From Sporosarcina sp. FSL K6-2383 (GTDB taxonomy: Bacteria > Bacillota > Bacilli > Bacillales_A > Planococcaceae): DNA of 64,000 nucleotides. A program made the translations under genes and the position numbers. Location of the stretch: assembly GCF_038618305.1 (NCBI RefSeq), contig NZ_CP152017.1, positions 1,093,501 to 1,157,500 on the forward strand, given 5' to 3'. The notes below the pieces were generated by a model. It saw only the letters and a program-made list of their open reading frames with translations. It searched no databases and had not been told where the DNA came from. Positions 8,477 to 20,243 of this stretch are shown here, piece after piece. Within the stretch, counting starts at the first letter, position 1; each line of letters begins with the position of its first letter.

Positions 8477-10237
8477 ATGAATGCTGGAGTTCAAGCGAAG
8501 CAAGTAACAACTGAAATGGCACCGGAAACTGTGACTGAACAACAAACAAACCAACCGAAAGATGGGTCGGCTGTTCTCATTCAGGCGTTAAAGGACCAAG
8601 GTGTCGAAGTTGTCTTCGGTTATCCTGGGGGGGCCGTTTTACCCATCTATGATGCACTGTATCAAAACCCAATCACTCACGTACTTGCTCGACATGAACA
8701 AGGCGCGATTCATGCGGCTGAAGGCTATGCACGTGTTTCTGGAAAACCAGGCGTTGTCATTGCAACATCAGGTCCAGGAGCAACAAACTTAGTAACAGGA
8801 ATTACCGACGCCATGATGGACTCACTACCACTCGTTGTTTTTACTGGCCAAGTAGCAAGCTCCGTCATTGGGACAGATGCTTTCCAAGAAGCTGATATTA
8901 TCGGTATCACGCAACCAATTACGAAACATAATTACCAAGTAAATAACGTAGCAGATTTACCAAGGATTATTAAAGAAGCGTTCCATATTGCTTCAACGGG
9001 ACGTAAAGGTCCGGTTCTAGTCGATATTCCGAAAGATATTGCTACGAGTCTAGCTGTACCTACTAATGAGGTAGAGGCAGAAGTCAATTTACCAGGCTAT
9101 CAACCGACAACAACTCCAAACTTTTTACAAATACAAAAAGCAGCACAAGCCATTTCCCAAGCGAAAAAACCATTGATTCTTGCAGGTGCCGGTATTCTTC
9201 ATGCACAAGCAATGGACGAATTGAAAGAATTCGTAGAAAAACATCAAATTCCAGTAACGAACACGCTACTAGGACTTGGTGGAATCCACGGAAATCACGA
9301 AATGTTCCTTGGAATGGCTGGTATGCACGGCACGGTTACATCTAATATGGCACTTTATAAATGCGATGTACTCATCAATATTGGTGCACGCTTCGATGAT
9401 CGATTGACGGGAAATCTGGGGAAATTCGCTCCAAACGCAAAAGTCATTCATATCGACATCGACCCAGCCGAAATCGGCAAAAATGTCCCGACAGAAATCC
9501 CGATTGTGGCAGATGCGAAGGAAGCATTAAAAGCTTTGTTACAGCAAGAAATTACTGTGACAGAGACAGGCGATTGGCTAACGTATTTACAGGAATCTCT
9601 TAACGAGTATCCTCTATGGTATAACACGGATGAAAAGGCATTGCTTCCTCAACAAGCCTTGGAAATCATCCACCGTGTGACGAATGGAGATGCCATTGTG
9701 ACGACAGACGTCGGACAACATCAGATGTGGGCGGCGCAATATTATCCACTAAATAATCCGGATCACTGGGTAACTTCCGGTGGGCTTGGAACAATGGGCT
9801 TCGGTTTCCCAGCAGCAGTGGGTGCTCAAATTGCAAAACCAGATAAACGTGTTGTTGCCATTGTGGGTGATGCTGGCTTCCAGATGACGGCACAGGAGCT
9901 ATCCTTACTACAAGAGCTTCGCATTCCTGTGAAAGTTGTTATTTTGAACAACCAAGCACTCGGTATGGTTCGTCAATGGCAGGAAACATTTTATGAGGAA
10001 CGCTTCTCACAATCCTTGATTCCTGTACAACCGGATTTTGTCAAACTAGCAGAAGCGTATGATATCAAGGGTTACCGTATTGAAACGTTGGAAGAAGCTG
10101 AAACAGTGTTCCAAGAAGCATTATTATCGGATGAACCGGTCCTCATTGATTGTCGCGTAAAGCAGTTGGAAAACGTCTATCCGATGGTAGTACCAGGTAC
10201 AGGGCTACATGAAATGATTGGGAGGAACCCGAAATGA
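8477..10237 (+). CDS. ilvB: Acetolactate synthase, large catalytic subunit
   Basis: 586 residues. It condenses pyruvate with pyruvate or 2-ketobutyrate using thiamine diphosphate. Visible are [15 protein letters not shown] and the catalytic Glu in [16 protein letters not shown], the central FAD-binding region, and the C-terminal thiamine-diphosphate motif [13 protein letters not shown]...NN. About 28 N-terminal residues before the conserved domain are Gln/Thr-rich and look non-catalytic. The RBS AAGGAGGAG fits the chosen ATG. It is the first gene after the T-box and its stop overlaps the start of the small-subunit gene by 4 bases. Confidence 0.97.
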   Translation: MNAGVQAKQVTTEMAPETVTEQQTNQPKDGSAVLIQALKDQGVEVVFGYPGGAVLPIYDALYQNPITHVLARHEQGAIHAAEGYARVSGKPGVVIATSGPGATNLVTGITDAMMDSLPLVVFTGQVASSVIGTDAFQEADIIGITQPITKHNYQVNNVADLPRIIKEAFHIASTGRKGPVLVDIPKDIATSLAVPTNEVEAEVNLPGYQPTTTPNFLQIQKAAQAISQAKKPLILAGAGILHAQAMDELKEFVEKHQIPVTNTLLGLGGIHGNHEMFLGMAGMHGTVTSNMALYKCDVLINIGARFDDRLTGNLGKFAPNAKVIHIDIDPAEIGKNVPTEIPIVADAKEALKALLQQEITVTETGDWLTYLQESLNEYPLWYNTDEKALLPQQALEIIHRVTNGDAIVTTDVGQHQMWAAQYYPLNNPDHWVTSGGLGTMGFGFPAAVGAQIAKPDKRVVAIVGDAGFQMTAQELSLLQELRIPVKVVILNNQALGMVRQWQETFYEERFSQSLIPVQPDFVKLAEAYDIKGYRIETLEEAETVFQEALLSDEPVLIDCRVKQLENVYPMVVPGTGLHEMIGRNPK

Positions 10238-10752
10238 AAAGAGTCATTACTGTAACGGTCATCAATCAAAGTGGTGTATTGAATCGGGTGACGGGCCTAC
10301 TGATGAAAAGGCAATTCAATATTGAAAGTATTAGTGTAGGTCACACAGACCAGCCCGACAGATCAAAAATGACGTTTATCGTCAATGTGGATGATGAACG
10401 GAAAATCGAACAGCTCGTTAAACAGCTGTCCAAACAAATTGATGTCTTGAAAGTCAATGACATTACGGACAAATCAATCGTCATGCGTGAGCTTGCTTTA
10501 GTGAAGGTCATTTCACCGCCACATGTCAGAAGTGAAATGAACAGCATCATCGAGCCATTCGGGGCGAGAATCCTTGATTCTAGCAAAGGCGTTGTGACCT
10601 ATCAAGTTGTCGGTCATCCCGAAAAAATTGAAGCGTTCATTGAATTGCTGAAACCCTATGGCATCAAGGAATTGACACGAACAGGTACGACAGCGATGAC
10701 ACGTGACATGCAAAAAATCCAATCGCCACAGCTATCGATTTTGAAACAATGA
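10234..10752 (+). CDS. ilvH: Acetolactate synthase, small regulatory subunit
   Basis: 172 residues. The N-terminal ACT domain (about 3-78) contains [15 protein letters not shown] and [13 protein letters not shown], the site of valine feedback binding in this family. The C-terminal domain (about 80-160) matches the AcoHb-like half of IlvH/IlvN. It binds and stimulates IlvB. Its ATG overlaps the ilvB stop (ATGA), indicating coupled translation. Confidence 0.95.
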   Translation: MKRVITVTVINQSGVLNRVTGLLMKRQFNIESISVGHTDQPDRSKMTFIVNVDDERKIEQLVKQLSKQIDVLKVNDITDKSIVMRELALVKVISPPHVRSEMNSIIEPFGARILDSSKGVVTYQVVGHPEKIEAFIELLKPYGIKELTRTGTTAMTRDMQKIQSPQLSILKQ

Positions 10753-10806
10753 GGAAAAGATTCACGGCAATACCATATAAATCTAAAAAAACAAACAACC
10801 TACTAG

Positions 10807-13390
<2,584 letters not shown>

Positions 13391-13409
13391 AACAAGGAGG
13401 AGAGTTCCT

Positions 13410-14510
13410 ATGGAAAAAAGAGTAGCAGTATTACCAGGCGATGGAATCGGTCCAGAAGTGACGGCAGCAGCAGTAAAGGTGCTAGAAACGATTGGAAGAC
13501 GCTTTAATCATACTTTTCATATTGAATATGGGGCAATCGGTGGCAATGCGATTGACCAATTTAACAATCCACTTCCGGATGAAACAATTGAGCTTTGCGA
13601 AAAGAGTGATGCCGTTCTACTCGGAGCAGTAGGTGGACCAAAATGGGATCAGAATCCCTCGGAGCTACGTCCAGAAAAAGGGCTGTTGGCGATCCGAAAA
13701 CATTTTGACCTGTTTGCTAATCTTCGTCCGGTAGCTGCTGTCCCATCTTTGCTCCATGCCTCTCCTCTAAAAGAAGAAGTGGCGAAGGATGTCAATATGA
13801 TGATCGTTCGCGAATTAACGGGCGGTATTTACTTCGGCCAACCGAGCAGACGGACAGAGAAATCAGCCGTTGACACACTGGTTTATACGCGAGAAGAGAT
13901 TGAACGCATTGTGGAAAAAGCCTTTGAATTGGCTAGATTGCGCCGAGGAAAAGTGACGTCTGTCGATAAAGCAAACGTGCTAGAATCCAGTAAGCTATGG
14001 CGTGAAGTGGTGGAAGAAAAGAGAAAGGCGTATCCAGATATCGAAGTAGAACACGCATTAGTCGACTCCTGTGCAATGAAATTAATTACAAATCCAGCAG
14101 CATTTGATGTTGTCGTTACTGAAAATATGTTTGGTGATATTTTGAGTGATGAAGCGTCCGTTATTACAGGTTCTCTTGGTGTGTTACCGTCGGCGAGTAT
14201 TAATGGAGATAACTTTGGGTTATATGAGCCAGTTCACGGGTCAGCACCTGAAATTGCAGGTCAAGATATTGCTAATCCAGCGGCAACGATTTTATCGGTT
14301 GCGATGATGTTGAAATATTCCTTTGACCTGAAAGCAGAGGCGACAGCTATTGAAGCAGCGGTGAATACAGTATTCGAAGACGGCTTCTTCACAGCGGATC
14401 TTGCTTCACCGGGGCAACGGGTTTTATCGACAAGAGAATGGACAGACAAAGTTGTAGATGAACTTGATACGCAATTTGTTTCAAATAGTATTATGTTCTC
14501 ATACGTTTGA
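13410..14510 (+). CDS. leuB: 3-isopropylmalate dehydrogenase
   Basis: 366 residues, the usual length. It oxidatively decarboxylates 3-isopropylmalate with NAD+. Visible are VLPGDGIGPEV at the N-terminus, ELTGGIYFG, the metal/substrate motif NMFGDILSDEASVITGSLG and GLYEPVHGSAPEIAGQ. The RBS is AAGGAGGAG, 8 bases before the ATG. It lies 19 bases after leuA and is followed by a terminator-like hairpin before leuC. Confidence 0.96.
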   Translation: MEKRVAVLPGDGIGPEVTAAAVKVLETIGRRFNHTFHIEYGAIGGNAIDQFNNPLPDETIELCEKSDAVLLGAVGGPKWDQNPSELRPEKGLLAIRKHFDLFANLRPVAAVPSLLHASPLKEEVAKDVNMMIVRELTGGIYFGQPSRRTEKSAVDTLVYTREEIERIVEKAFELARLRRGKVTSVDKANVLESSKLWREVVEEKRKAYPDIEVEHALVDSCAMKLITNPAAFDVVVTENMFGDILSDEASVITGSLGVLPSASINGDNFGLYEPVHGSAPEIAGQDIANPAATILSVAMMLKYSFDLKAEATAIEAAVNTVFEDGFFTADLASPGQRVLSTREWTDKVVDELDTQFVSNSIMFSYV

Positions 14511-14523
14511 TACATTTCAGAGG

Positions 14524-14566
14524 AGAGGGAATGGGTATACTGCCCATCTTCCCTCTTAGATTTTTT
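14524..14566 (+). terminator. Terminator-like hairpin between leuB and leuC
   Basis: AGAGGGAA(14524-14531)...TTCCCTCT(14549-14556) pair, with a further inner TGGG/CCCA stem, and TAGATTTTTT follows. It has all parts of an intrinsic terminator, so leuCD may be expressed less than ilvB-leuB. Confidence 0.7.
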
Positions 14567-14597
14567 ATACTATCTATGTGGAAGGGAGAGGCACAAA

Positions 14598-16007
14598 ATG
14601 GCTAAAAATATTATTGAAAAGATTTGGGACCAACATGTCGTTTACGAAGAACAGGGGAAGCCGGATTTGCTCTATATCGACCTTCATTTATTGCATGAAG
14701 TGACTTCTCCACAGGCATTTGAAGGGCTAAGACTAGCGAATCGAACTGTACGACGACCTGATTTATGCTTTGCGACGATGGACCATAACGTGCCGACGCG
14801 TAATAGAGATGCCATTAAAGATCCGATTGCGCGGAAACAAATTAACACATTGCAAACGAATTGTGATGAATTCGGTATCCAGCTTGCGAATATGGATCAC
14901 CCCGACCAAGGGATTGTTCATATTATTGGACCAGAACTTGGGTTGACGCAACCAGGAAAAACAATTGTCTGTGGAGATAGCCACACATCAACACATGGAG
15001 CTTTCGGAGCGATTGCATTCGGTATTGGAACGAGTGAAGTTGAGCACGTACTATCGACACAAACACTTTGGCAGGCGAAACCGAAAACGATGGAAATTCG
15101 TGTAAATGGTAAGCTCGGTTTCGGCGTAACCGCAAAAGATATTATTTTAGCGATTATCGCTAAGTTTGGCATTGATATGGGAACAGGTCATATCGCTGAA
15201 TTTACTGGCGAAGCCATCCGAAATCTGACGATGGAGGAACGGATGACGATTTGTAATATGTCGATTGAAGCAGGTGCAAAAGCAGGTTTAATCAGCCCGG
15301 ACGAAACGACGGTTGCTTATTTGAAAGGTCGTAGATATGTTGCGGAAGATGAAGCATTCGACGAAGCTGCAGCAACGTGGTTAGCACTTGCATCAGATGA
15401 AGATGCGACATATGACAGAGTTGTCGAGATTGATGCAAATGAAATCGAACCATTTGTGACATGGGGAACGAATCCGGCAATGGGCTCAGGTATTACAGCA
15501 AATGTCCCCTATGCGAAGGATTTTGAATCGGAGTCAGACAAAGAAGCGTTGAAACAAGCACTTGCTTATATGGGACTTGAAGAAGGAGTACCATTGACTT
15601 CAATTGACATCCAACATGTTTTCATTGGTTCTTGCACAAATGCTAGATTAAGTGATTTGCGTGCCGCTGCCGAAGTGATAGAAGGGAAGAAAGTCCATTC
15701 CTCTGTCACAGCGATTGTTGTACCTGGTTCGCGTACGGTTAAAAAACAGGCAGAAGACGAAGGACTCGATTCCATCTTCCTTGAAGCAGGATTTGAATGG
15801 CGGGAGTCTGGATGTAGTATGTGTTTAGCGATGAATGATGATGTTGTGCCAACTGGCGAACGTTGTGCTTCGACTTCAAACCGTAACTTCGAAGGACGCC
15901 AAGGGGCCGGTGCTCGCACACATCTAATGAGCCCAGCAATGGCTGCAGCTTCGGCAATTGCAGGTCATTTCGTTGACGTCAGGGAATTGCAAAGTGCGAA
16001 TGCATAA
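14598..16007 (+). CDS. leuC: 3-isopropylmalate dehydratase, large subunit
   Basis: 469 residues. Together with LeuD it isomerises 2-isopropylmalate to 3-isopropylmalate. It is an aconitase-family protein with an iron-sulfur cluster: the ligand cysteines are in [12 protein letters not shown] and [12 protein letters not shown], and [12 protein letters not shown] is also present. The RBS is GGAAGGGAG. leuD follows 17 bases downstream. Confidence 0.96.
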   Translation: MAKNIIEKIWDQHVVYEEQGKPDLLYIDLHLLHEVTSPQAFEGLRLANRTVRRPDLCFATMDHNVPTRNRDAIKDPIARKQINTLQTNCDEFGIQLANMDHPDQGIVHIIGPELGLTQPGKTIVCGDSHTSTHGAFGAIAFGIGTSEVEHVLSTQTLWQAKPKTMEIRVNGKLGFGVTAKDIILAIIAKFGIDMGTGHIAEFTGEAIRNLTMEERMTICNMSIEAGAKAGLISPDETTVAYLKGRRYVAEDEAFDEAAATWLALASDEDATYDRVVEIDANEIEPFVTWGTNPAMGSGITANVPYAKDFESESDKEALKQALAYMGLEEGVPLTSIDIQHVFIGSCTNARLSDLRAAAEVIEGKKVHSSVTAIVVPGSRTVKKQAEDEGLDSIFLEAGFEWRESGCSMCLAMNDDVVPTGERCASTSNRNFEGRQGAGARTHLMSPAMAAASAIAGHFVDVRELQSANA

Positions 16008-16024
16008 CGAAGGGAGCTGAGTAG

Positions 16025-16618
16025 ATGGAACCGATTAATGAAGTGATCAGCGTCATAACGCCACTCGATCGTAAAAATGTTGATACAGACCAAATTATTT
16101 CAAAAGAATTTCTTAAACGAATTGAACGGACTGGGTTTGGAAAATATGTATTTTATCATTGGCGCTTTAATGAAGATGGTAGCGAAGTGAAAGATTTTGT
16201 CCTCAACGATGAGCGATTCAAAGGATCGAAAATTTTAGTCGCCCATGAAAACTTTGGTTGCGGATCGTCTCGAGAGCATGCACCTTGGTCAATTTTAGAT
16301 TATGGATTCAATGTTGTCATTGCTCCGAGTTTCGCAGATATTTTTCACAATAACTGTATGAAGAATGGTTTGTTACCTATTAAATTAACAATTGCTGAAG
16401 TGGAAGAGTTACTGGCGAATGGTCAACAACAGCCTTATTCTGTGGATATAAATTTGGAGAAACAGACGGTGACAGGGCAGGATGGCAAGGTGTATTCATT
16501 TGATATTGATCCTTACTATAAACAAATGTTGTTAAACGGTTGGGATGAAATTTCGTTAACAATCCAATATGAAGAGCATATTGCGAAGTATGAAGAACGA
16601 GTGAAACAATCGGTGTAA
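16025..16618 (+). CDS. leuD: 3-isopropylmalate dehydratase, small subunit
   Basis: 197 residues, the swivelling domain of the isopropylmalate isomerase. The motif NFGCGSSREHAPW is intact, and NVDTDQIISKEFLK is at the N-terminus. It is the last gene of the ilv-leu operon, and the long palindrome at 16626 ends the unit. Confidence 0.96.
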   Translation: MEPINEVISVITPLDRKNVDTDQIISKEFLKRIERTGFGKYVFYHWRFNEDGSEVKDFVLNDERFKGSKILVAHENFGCGSSREHAPWSILDYGFNVVIAPSFADIFHNNCMKNGLLPIKLTIAEVEELLANGQQQPYSVDINLEKQTVTGQDGKVYSFDIDPYYKQMLLNGWDEISLTIQYEEHIAKYEERVKQSV

Positions 16619-16625
16619 ATAGGAG

Positions 16626-16676
16626 GGGCTATCCGAGAAGTTAGTGTACACTAACTTCTCGGATAGCCCTAATTTT
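16626..16676 (+). terminator. Terminator of the ilv-leu operon: perfect 44-bp palindrome
   Basis: Bases 16626-16669 are a perfect 22+22 palindrome with no loop bases, centred on GTAC (16646-16649), and AATTTTTT follows. It should terminate the operon. A stem this long without a loop is unusual; in RNA four or more central bases would form the loop. Confidence 0.85.
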
Positions 16677-16885
16677 TTATTTACCACTAAAATATTACTT
16701 TCTCTACTTCAATCAAGTGTCATCATGAAGTTATCGATCATTTTGAGGAGGTTATCGATCAATTCAGCAGAGTTATCGTCATTCCGGGACCTTTAGCTCA
16801 TCTAAGTGGTAAACTTGCCTATCTGTATTAAGGTTTTTGGGATAGAATCTTGCTCTTGTTTACCGTCTTTTTGCATGTGTTTTTA
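16677..16885. other. Convergent intergenic region with short array B
   Basis: This lies between leuD (plus) and the collagen-like gene (minus). It holds three units with core TTATCGATCA or TTATCGTCA starting at 16731, 16752 and 16773, exactly 21 bases apart. No gene and no clear minus-strand terminator for the collagen-like gene were found. Confidence 0.6.
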
Positions 16886-18634
16886 TTAATTGATACTCAG
16901 ACCTGCACTTGCCTCTCCTGTCAAAGTGTTTACTAGATTAATGCCGCTAGCAGTTGCAGAAAACACCATTAGCAAACGGTCACCTTCAGTGACATTAAAC
17001 GAGAAGCCACTTGCAGTATCCGCTACTGCAGTACCGATTGAGATTGTACTTGGGAACTCTAGACTTACAGTAACACCAGTAGCGTTGAAGGTGCTGCTAT
17101 CTCCGGTTGCATGATATATTTCAGCATGAACGGTCATTGTGGATAGTGGAAGGTTCAATCCGATGGTACTTCTGAAAAACGCCGATATGCTTGTCAGTGC
17201 CCCTGTACGAGGAACCATAAAGGCTAAGTTACTAAGGGCCGGAAGTATGAATGAACCACCAGCGATGGCAACGCCAGGTATTGAAGTTCCAAAGCCTATT
17301 AGTGCCGGAGTACCAACTAATCCTAAGGCTAATGTGTTCAATGTGACAGCTGAAGTTCCCGAAGCAAATGGAATTAACGCGCTAGCACCTGGTATACCTT
17401 GAGGTCCTGTATCGCCAGTGACACCTTGTGGACCTTGGATACCCTGAATTCCTTGTGGCCCAGTATCTCCCGTGACGCCTTGAATACCTTGTATCCCCTG
17501 AAGCCCTTGTGGTCCGGTTGGTCCGGTAGGCCCTGTATCCCCGGTGACACCTTGTATTCCCTGGATACCCTGAATTCCTTGAGGTCCAGTATCTCCCGTG
17601 ACGCCTTGAATACCTTGTATCCCCTGAAGCCCTTGAGGTCCAGTCGCACCGGTAGGTCCAGTATCTCCAGTGACACCTTGTGGACCTTGGATGCCCTGAA
17701 TTCCTTGTGGTCCAATCGCGCCGATTGTCCCAGTGGGACCTGTAGCCCCAGTTGGTCCCGTTACACCTTGAATCCCTTGAGGTCCAGTCGCGCCTGTATC
17801 CCCGGTAGTACCTGTAGCACCAGTCGGTCCCGTTACACCTTGAAGCCCTTGTAGCCCAGTCGCGCCTGTAGCCCCAGTTGGTCCCGTTACACCTTGAATC
17901 CCTTGAGGTCCAGTCGCACCTGTAGCCCCGGTAGTACCTGTAGCACCAGTCGGTCCCGTTACACCTTGAATCCCTTGAGGTCCCGTCGCGCCTGTAGCCC
18001 CGGTAGTACCTGTAGCCCCAGTTGGTCCCGTTACACCTTGAATCCCTTGAGGTCCCGTCGCACCTGTAGCCCCGGTAGTACCTGTAGCACCAGTCGGTCC
18101 AGTAACACCTTGAATCCCTTGAGGCCCAGTCGCGCCGGTAGCTCCCGTAGTACCTGTAGCACCAGTCGGTCCTGTAACACCTTGAATTCCTTGAGGTCCA
18201 GTCGCCCCCGTAGCTCCCGTATTTCCAGTAACACCTTGAATGCCCTGAACGCCTTGGGGTCCTTGAGGTCCAGTCGCACCTTGAATACCCTGAATCCCTT
18301 GGGGTCCTTGAGCTCCGGTAACGCCTTGAATTCCTTGAGGACCAGTTGCACCTTGAATACCTTGAACTCCCTGAGGTCCCGTAGCGCCAGTAGACCCTGT
18401 AGCTCCTGTAGCCCCTGTCGGTCCAGTAGCTCCAGTTACGCCTTGAACTCCTTGAGGCCCCGTCGCGCCAGTAGGCCCTGTAACTCCAGTAGGTCCCTGA
18501 GGTCCAGTCGCACCTGTTGGTCCTTGACAACAACATAAGCAACTATCGCATTCGCAACAGTCATCAGTTCCACGACACTCACTAGATTCATTACATTTGC
18601 TAGATTGATGTCGCACATAATCATAAAAATTCAT
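16886..18634 (-). CDS. Collagen-like exosporium protein with BclB-type C-terminal domain
   Basis: 582 residues: a short Cys-rich N-terminus (nine Cys between residues 14 and 36), about 127 uninterrupted Gly-X-Y triplets (37-418) and a C-terminal domain of 164 residues starting [10 protein letters not shown] and ending SAGLSIN. That domain matches, from memory, the BclB-type exosporium glycoprotein domain. Triplets are rich in GPT, GAT and GPQ; Thr-rich triplets are typical O-glycosylation sites. There is no signal peptide, as expected for spore coat or exosporium proteins made in the mother cell. The RBS GGAGTG precedes the ATG. A glycosyltransferase gene lies upstream on the same strand. No hydroxylase or export gene is nearby. 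Confidence 0.88.
   Translation of the reverse strand: MNFYDYVRHQSSKCNESSECRGTDDCCECDSCLCCCQGPTGATGPQGPTGVTGPTGATGPQGVQGVTGATGPTGATGATGSTGATGPQGVQGIQGATGPQGIQGVTGAQGPQGIQGIQGATGPQGPQGVQGIQGVTGNTGATGATGPQGIQGVTGPTGATGTTGATGATGPQGIQGVTGPTGATGTTGATGATGPQGIQGVTGPTGATGTTGATGATGPQGIQGVTGPTGATGTTGATGATGPQGIQGVTGPTGATGATGLQGLQGVTGPTGATGTTGDTGATGPQGIQGVTGPTGATGPTGTIGAIGPQGIQGIQGPQGVTGDTGPTGATGPQGLQGIQGIQGVTGDTGPQGIQGIQGIQGVTGDTGPTGPTGPQGLQGIQGIQGVTGDTGPQGIQGIQGPQGVTGDTGPQGIPGASALIPFASGTSAVTLNTLALGLVGTPALIGFGTSIPGVAIAGGSFILPALSNLAFMVPRTGALTSISAFFRSTIGLNLPLSTMTVHAEIYHATGDSSTFNATGVTVSLEFPSTISIGTAVADTASGFSFNVTEGDRLLMVFSATASGINLVNTLTGEASAGLSIN
17743..18250 (-). repeat. 72-bp tandem repeats inside the collagen-like gene
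   Basis: The triplet-coding DNA repeats with a 72-base (24-residue) period: equivalent points fall at 17761, 17833, 17887, 17959, 18031, 18103 and 18175, with one 54-base step. The number of units is likely to vary between strains, and assemblies may collapse it. Confidence 0.8.
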
Positions 18635-18787
18635 TTTATCACTCCTTTCCGTAACATCTTATTCGTGTAATAAAGGAAGGGACGGGCTATCAACTACTTG
18701 TCTACGAAATCTTGAAATTAAATATGAGGAAATCCTAGAATTTATGATGTAAGAGATAGCGGAATGCTACGTTTATAAATACAAAAT

Positions 18788-18824
18788 AAACAGCTGCTTC
18801 GTAAAAATGTCGGAGTAGCTGTTT
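18788..18824 (-). terminator. Probable terminator of the GT2/TPR gene (minus strand)
   Basis: AAACAGCTGCT pairs with AGTAGCTGTTT around a 15-base loop. On the minus strand a T-rich run (TATTTTGTATTT) follows. It lies about 100 bases after the glycosyltransferase stop. The rest of 18635-18924 shows no gene. Confidence 0.55.
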
Positions 18825-18924
18825 GGTTTATTCACATCGAAAAAATATATAGAACTAACTTGATAAGGAGTCTCACGGAAGAGAATTGGAGCAAGTATCT
18901 AGTATCTAAATAGATTCAATAGAC

Positions 18925-20013
18925 TCACTTAGATTGATTATTTTCTTTTCCGGACATATTATCAAAATACTTTTTATTTCCGATTATCCTGTCGTCATTA
19001 GGTCTATACTTGCGTGCTAACTCATTATGTTGATAGGCTTTGTCGTATTGTTTTACACGATCATAAAGGACGCATAATTGAAGATGAGGTACCCAAGTCG
19101 AAAATGAAGTGTTTTGCAAACTTAGATGCTGGTTCACTTCATAAAGTAGCGCTTGATGATACCAGTGAATAGCCACTTCATTTTTACCTTGTTGCATAAA
19201 GTTATAACCAAGTCGACAACAAGTTTCAGGTCGTGGAACATCATAGGTAAGAGTTTGTAAAGTTGCGTGCAGTGCACTTTCTTTGTCATTTAATTCATAA
19301 TAGCAATCAGCAAGCTTCAGGCATGCCCGAATTTCGTCTTCTATCCAGCCTAACTTTGAATCTAGAAACTTTTTATAATAATGGCTGGCTTCTTCAAAGA
19401 GACTATGATCTTTCAATTCATTGGCAAAATAGAATGTATCCCGCGGGGAAAGCGCCTCTCCTGATTCAATCAACTTGCGATAAATCCTGAGATTACGTTC
19501 ATGATCATGGCTTAAAGGGGAGTGGGTGACAGCAGCATCACCGTCAACTAGGTTACCTGACACGGAAAGAAACTCATGAACTGCGCCTATCCATTGAAAA
19601 TTATTTTCTCTTTTAACCAAGCGATACCTTCTCAATCGAGAAGTTACATTTCCCTCCTCATCAAAGCTTAAATGGTAATTCAATGAAACGGCGTCAGTTG
19701 AAGGAGACAATGACTGTTTCAGCAATGTGAATTTCTCCTGATCTTCCTTTGTAAAGATATCATCCGCATCCAGCCAAAGAATGTAGTCCTTTGTAGCTTG
19801 TTGAAAAGAAAAATTACGTGCTGCTGCAAAATCATCGATCCACTGAAAATCAACAATATGGTCCGTATAGTTTTTGACAATGTCTTTTGTTCGGTCAACC
19901 GATCCTGTATCGACAATAATGACCTCATCGACTAACTCGCTAACCGATTCCAAGCATCTTCCGATGACCTCCTCTTCATTTTTTACTATCATGCATAAAC
20001 TTATCGTTATCAT
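18925..20013 (-). CDS. Family 2 glycosyltransferase with C-terminal TPR-like repeats
   Basis: 362 residues from the ATG at 20013, which follows GGAGGG; a longer frame to 20061 adds 16 residues without an RBS. The GT-A fold is clear: ISLCMIVKNEEEVIGRCLESV, DTGSVDRTKDIV and the DxD-type motif WLDADD. The C-terminal half (about 200-340) is helical and TPR-like, as in SunS-type protein glycosyltransferases that act on peptides. Lying next to the collagen-like exosporium protein, it may glycosylate the Thr-rich triplets. That role is inference from position. Confidence 0.8.
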   Translation of the reverse strand: MITISLCMIVKNEEEVIGRCLESVSELVDEVIIVDTGSVDRTKDIVKNYTDHIVDFQWIDDFAAARNFSFQQATKDYILWLDADDIFTKEDQEKFTLLKQSLSPSTDAVSLNYHLSFDEEGNVTSRLRRYRLVKRENNFQWIGAVHEFLSVSGNLVDGDAAVTHSPLSHDHERNLRIYRKLIESGEALSPRDTFYFANELKDHSLFEEASHYYKKFLDSKLGWIEDEIRACLKLADCYYELNDKESALHATLQTLTYDVPRPETCCRLGYNFMQQGKNEVAIHWYHQALLYEVNQHLSLQNTSFSTWVPHLQLCVLYDRVKQYDKAYQHNELARKYRPNDDRIIGNKKYFDNMSGKENNQSK

Positions 20014-20243
20014 TTTTATCCCTCCGAGCATTCTTACTATATATATGCAGAGGGGAATCATATGGTGGTCATTATGAATGTATACATTACTTTTTAATTA
20101 AACCAATCAAAAACGATTGAAGAGATAAGGAAAATAAGACATCCTAGTAAATGGAAGTTTTTTCGCTGTGTAATTATGGTATTATAAATGGATAACTGTA
20201 CAATGTAAGGAAGTAGAAAGATAGGCAAGGAGGAAATAATTAC

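Noticed and set aside
14561..14580. Separate promoter for leuCD (TATACT after the hairpin)
   Set aside because: A TATACT is present but no acceptable -35 lies 16-18 bases upstream; the T-run of the terminator explains the AT-rich stretch.
17382..18542. Long overlapping open frames on both strands within the collagen-like gene (up to 386 codons)
   Set aside because: They follow from the Gly-X-Y periodicity, which removes stop codons in other frames; they have no RBS and give low-complexity Ser/Arg- or Lys-rich products.
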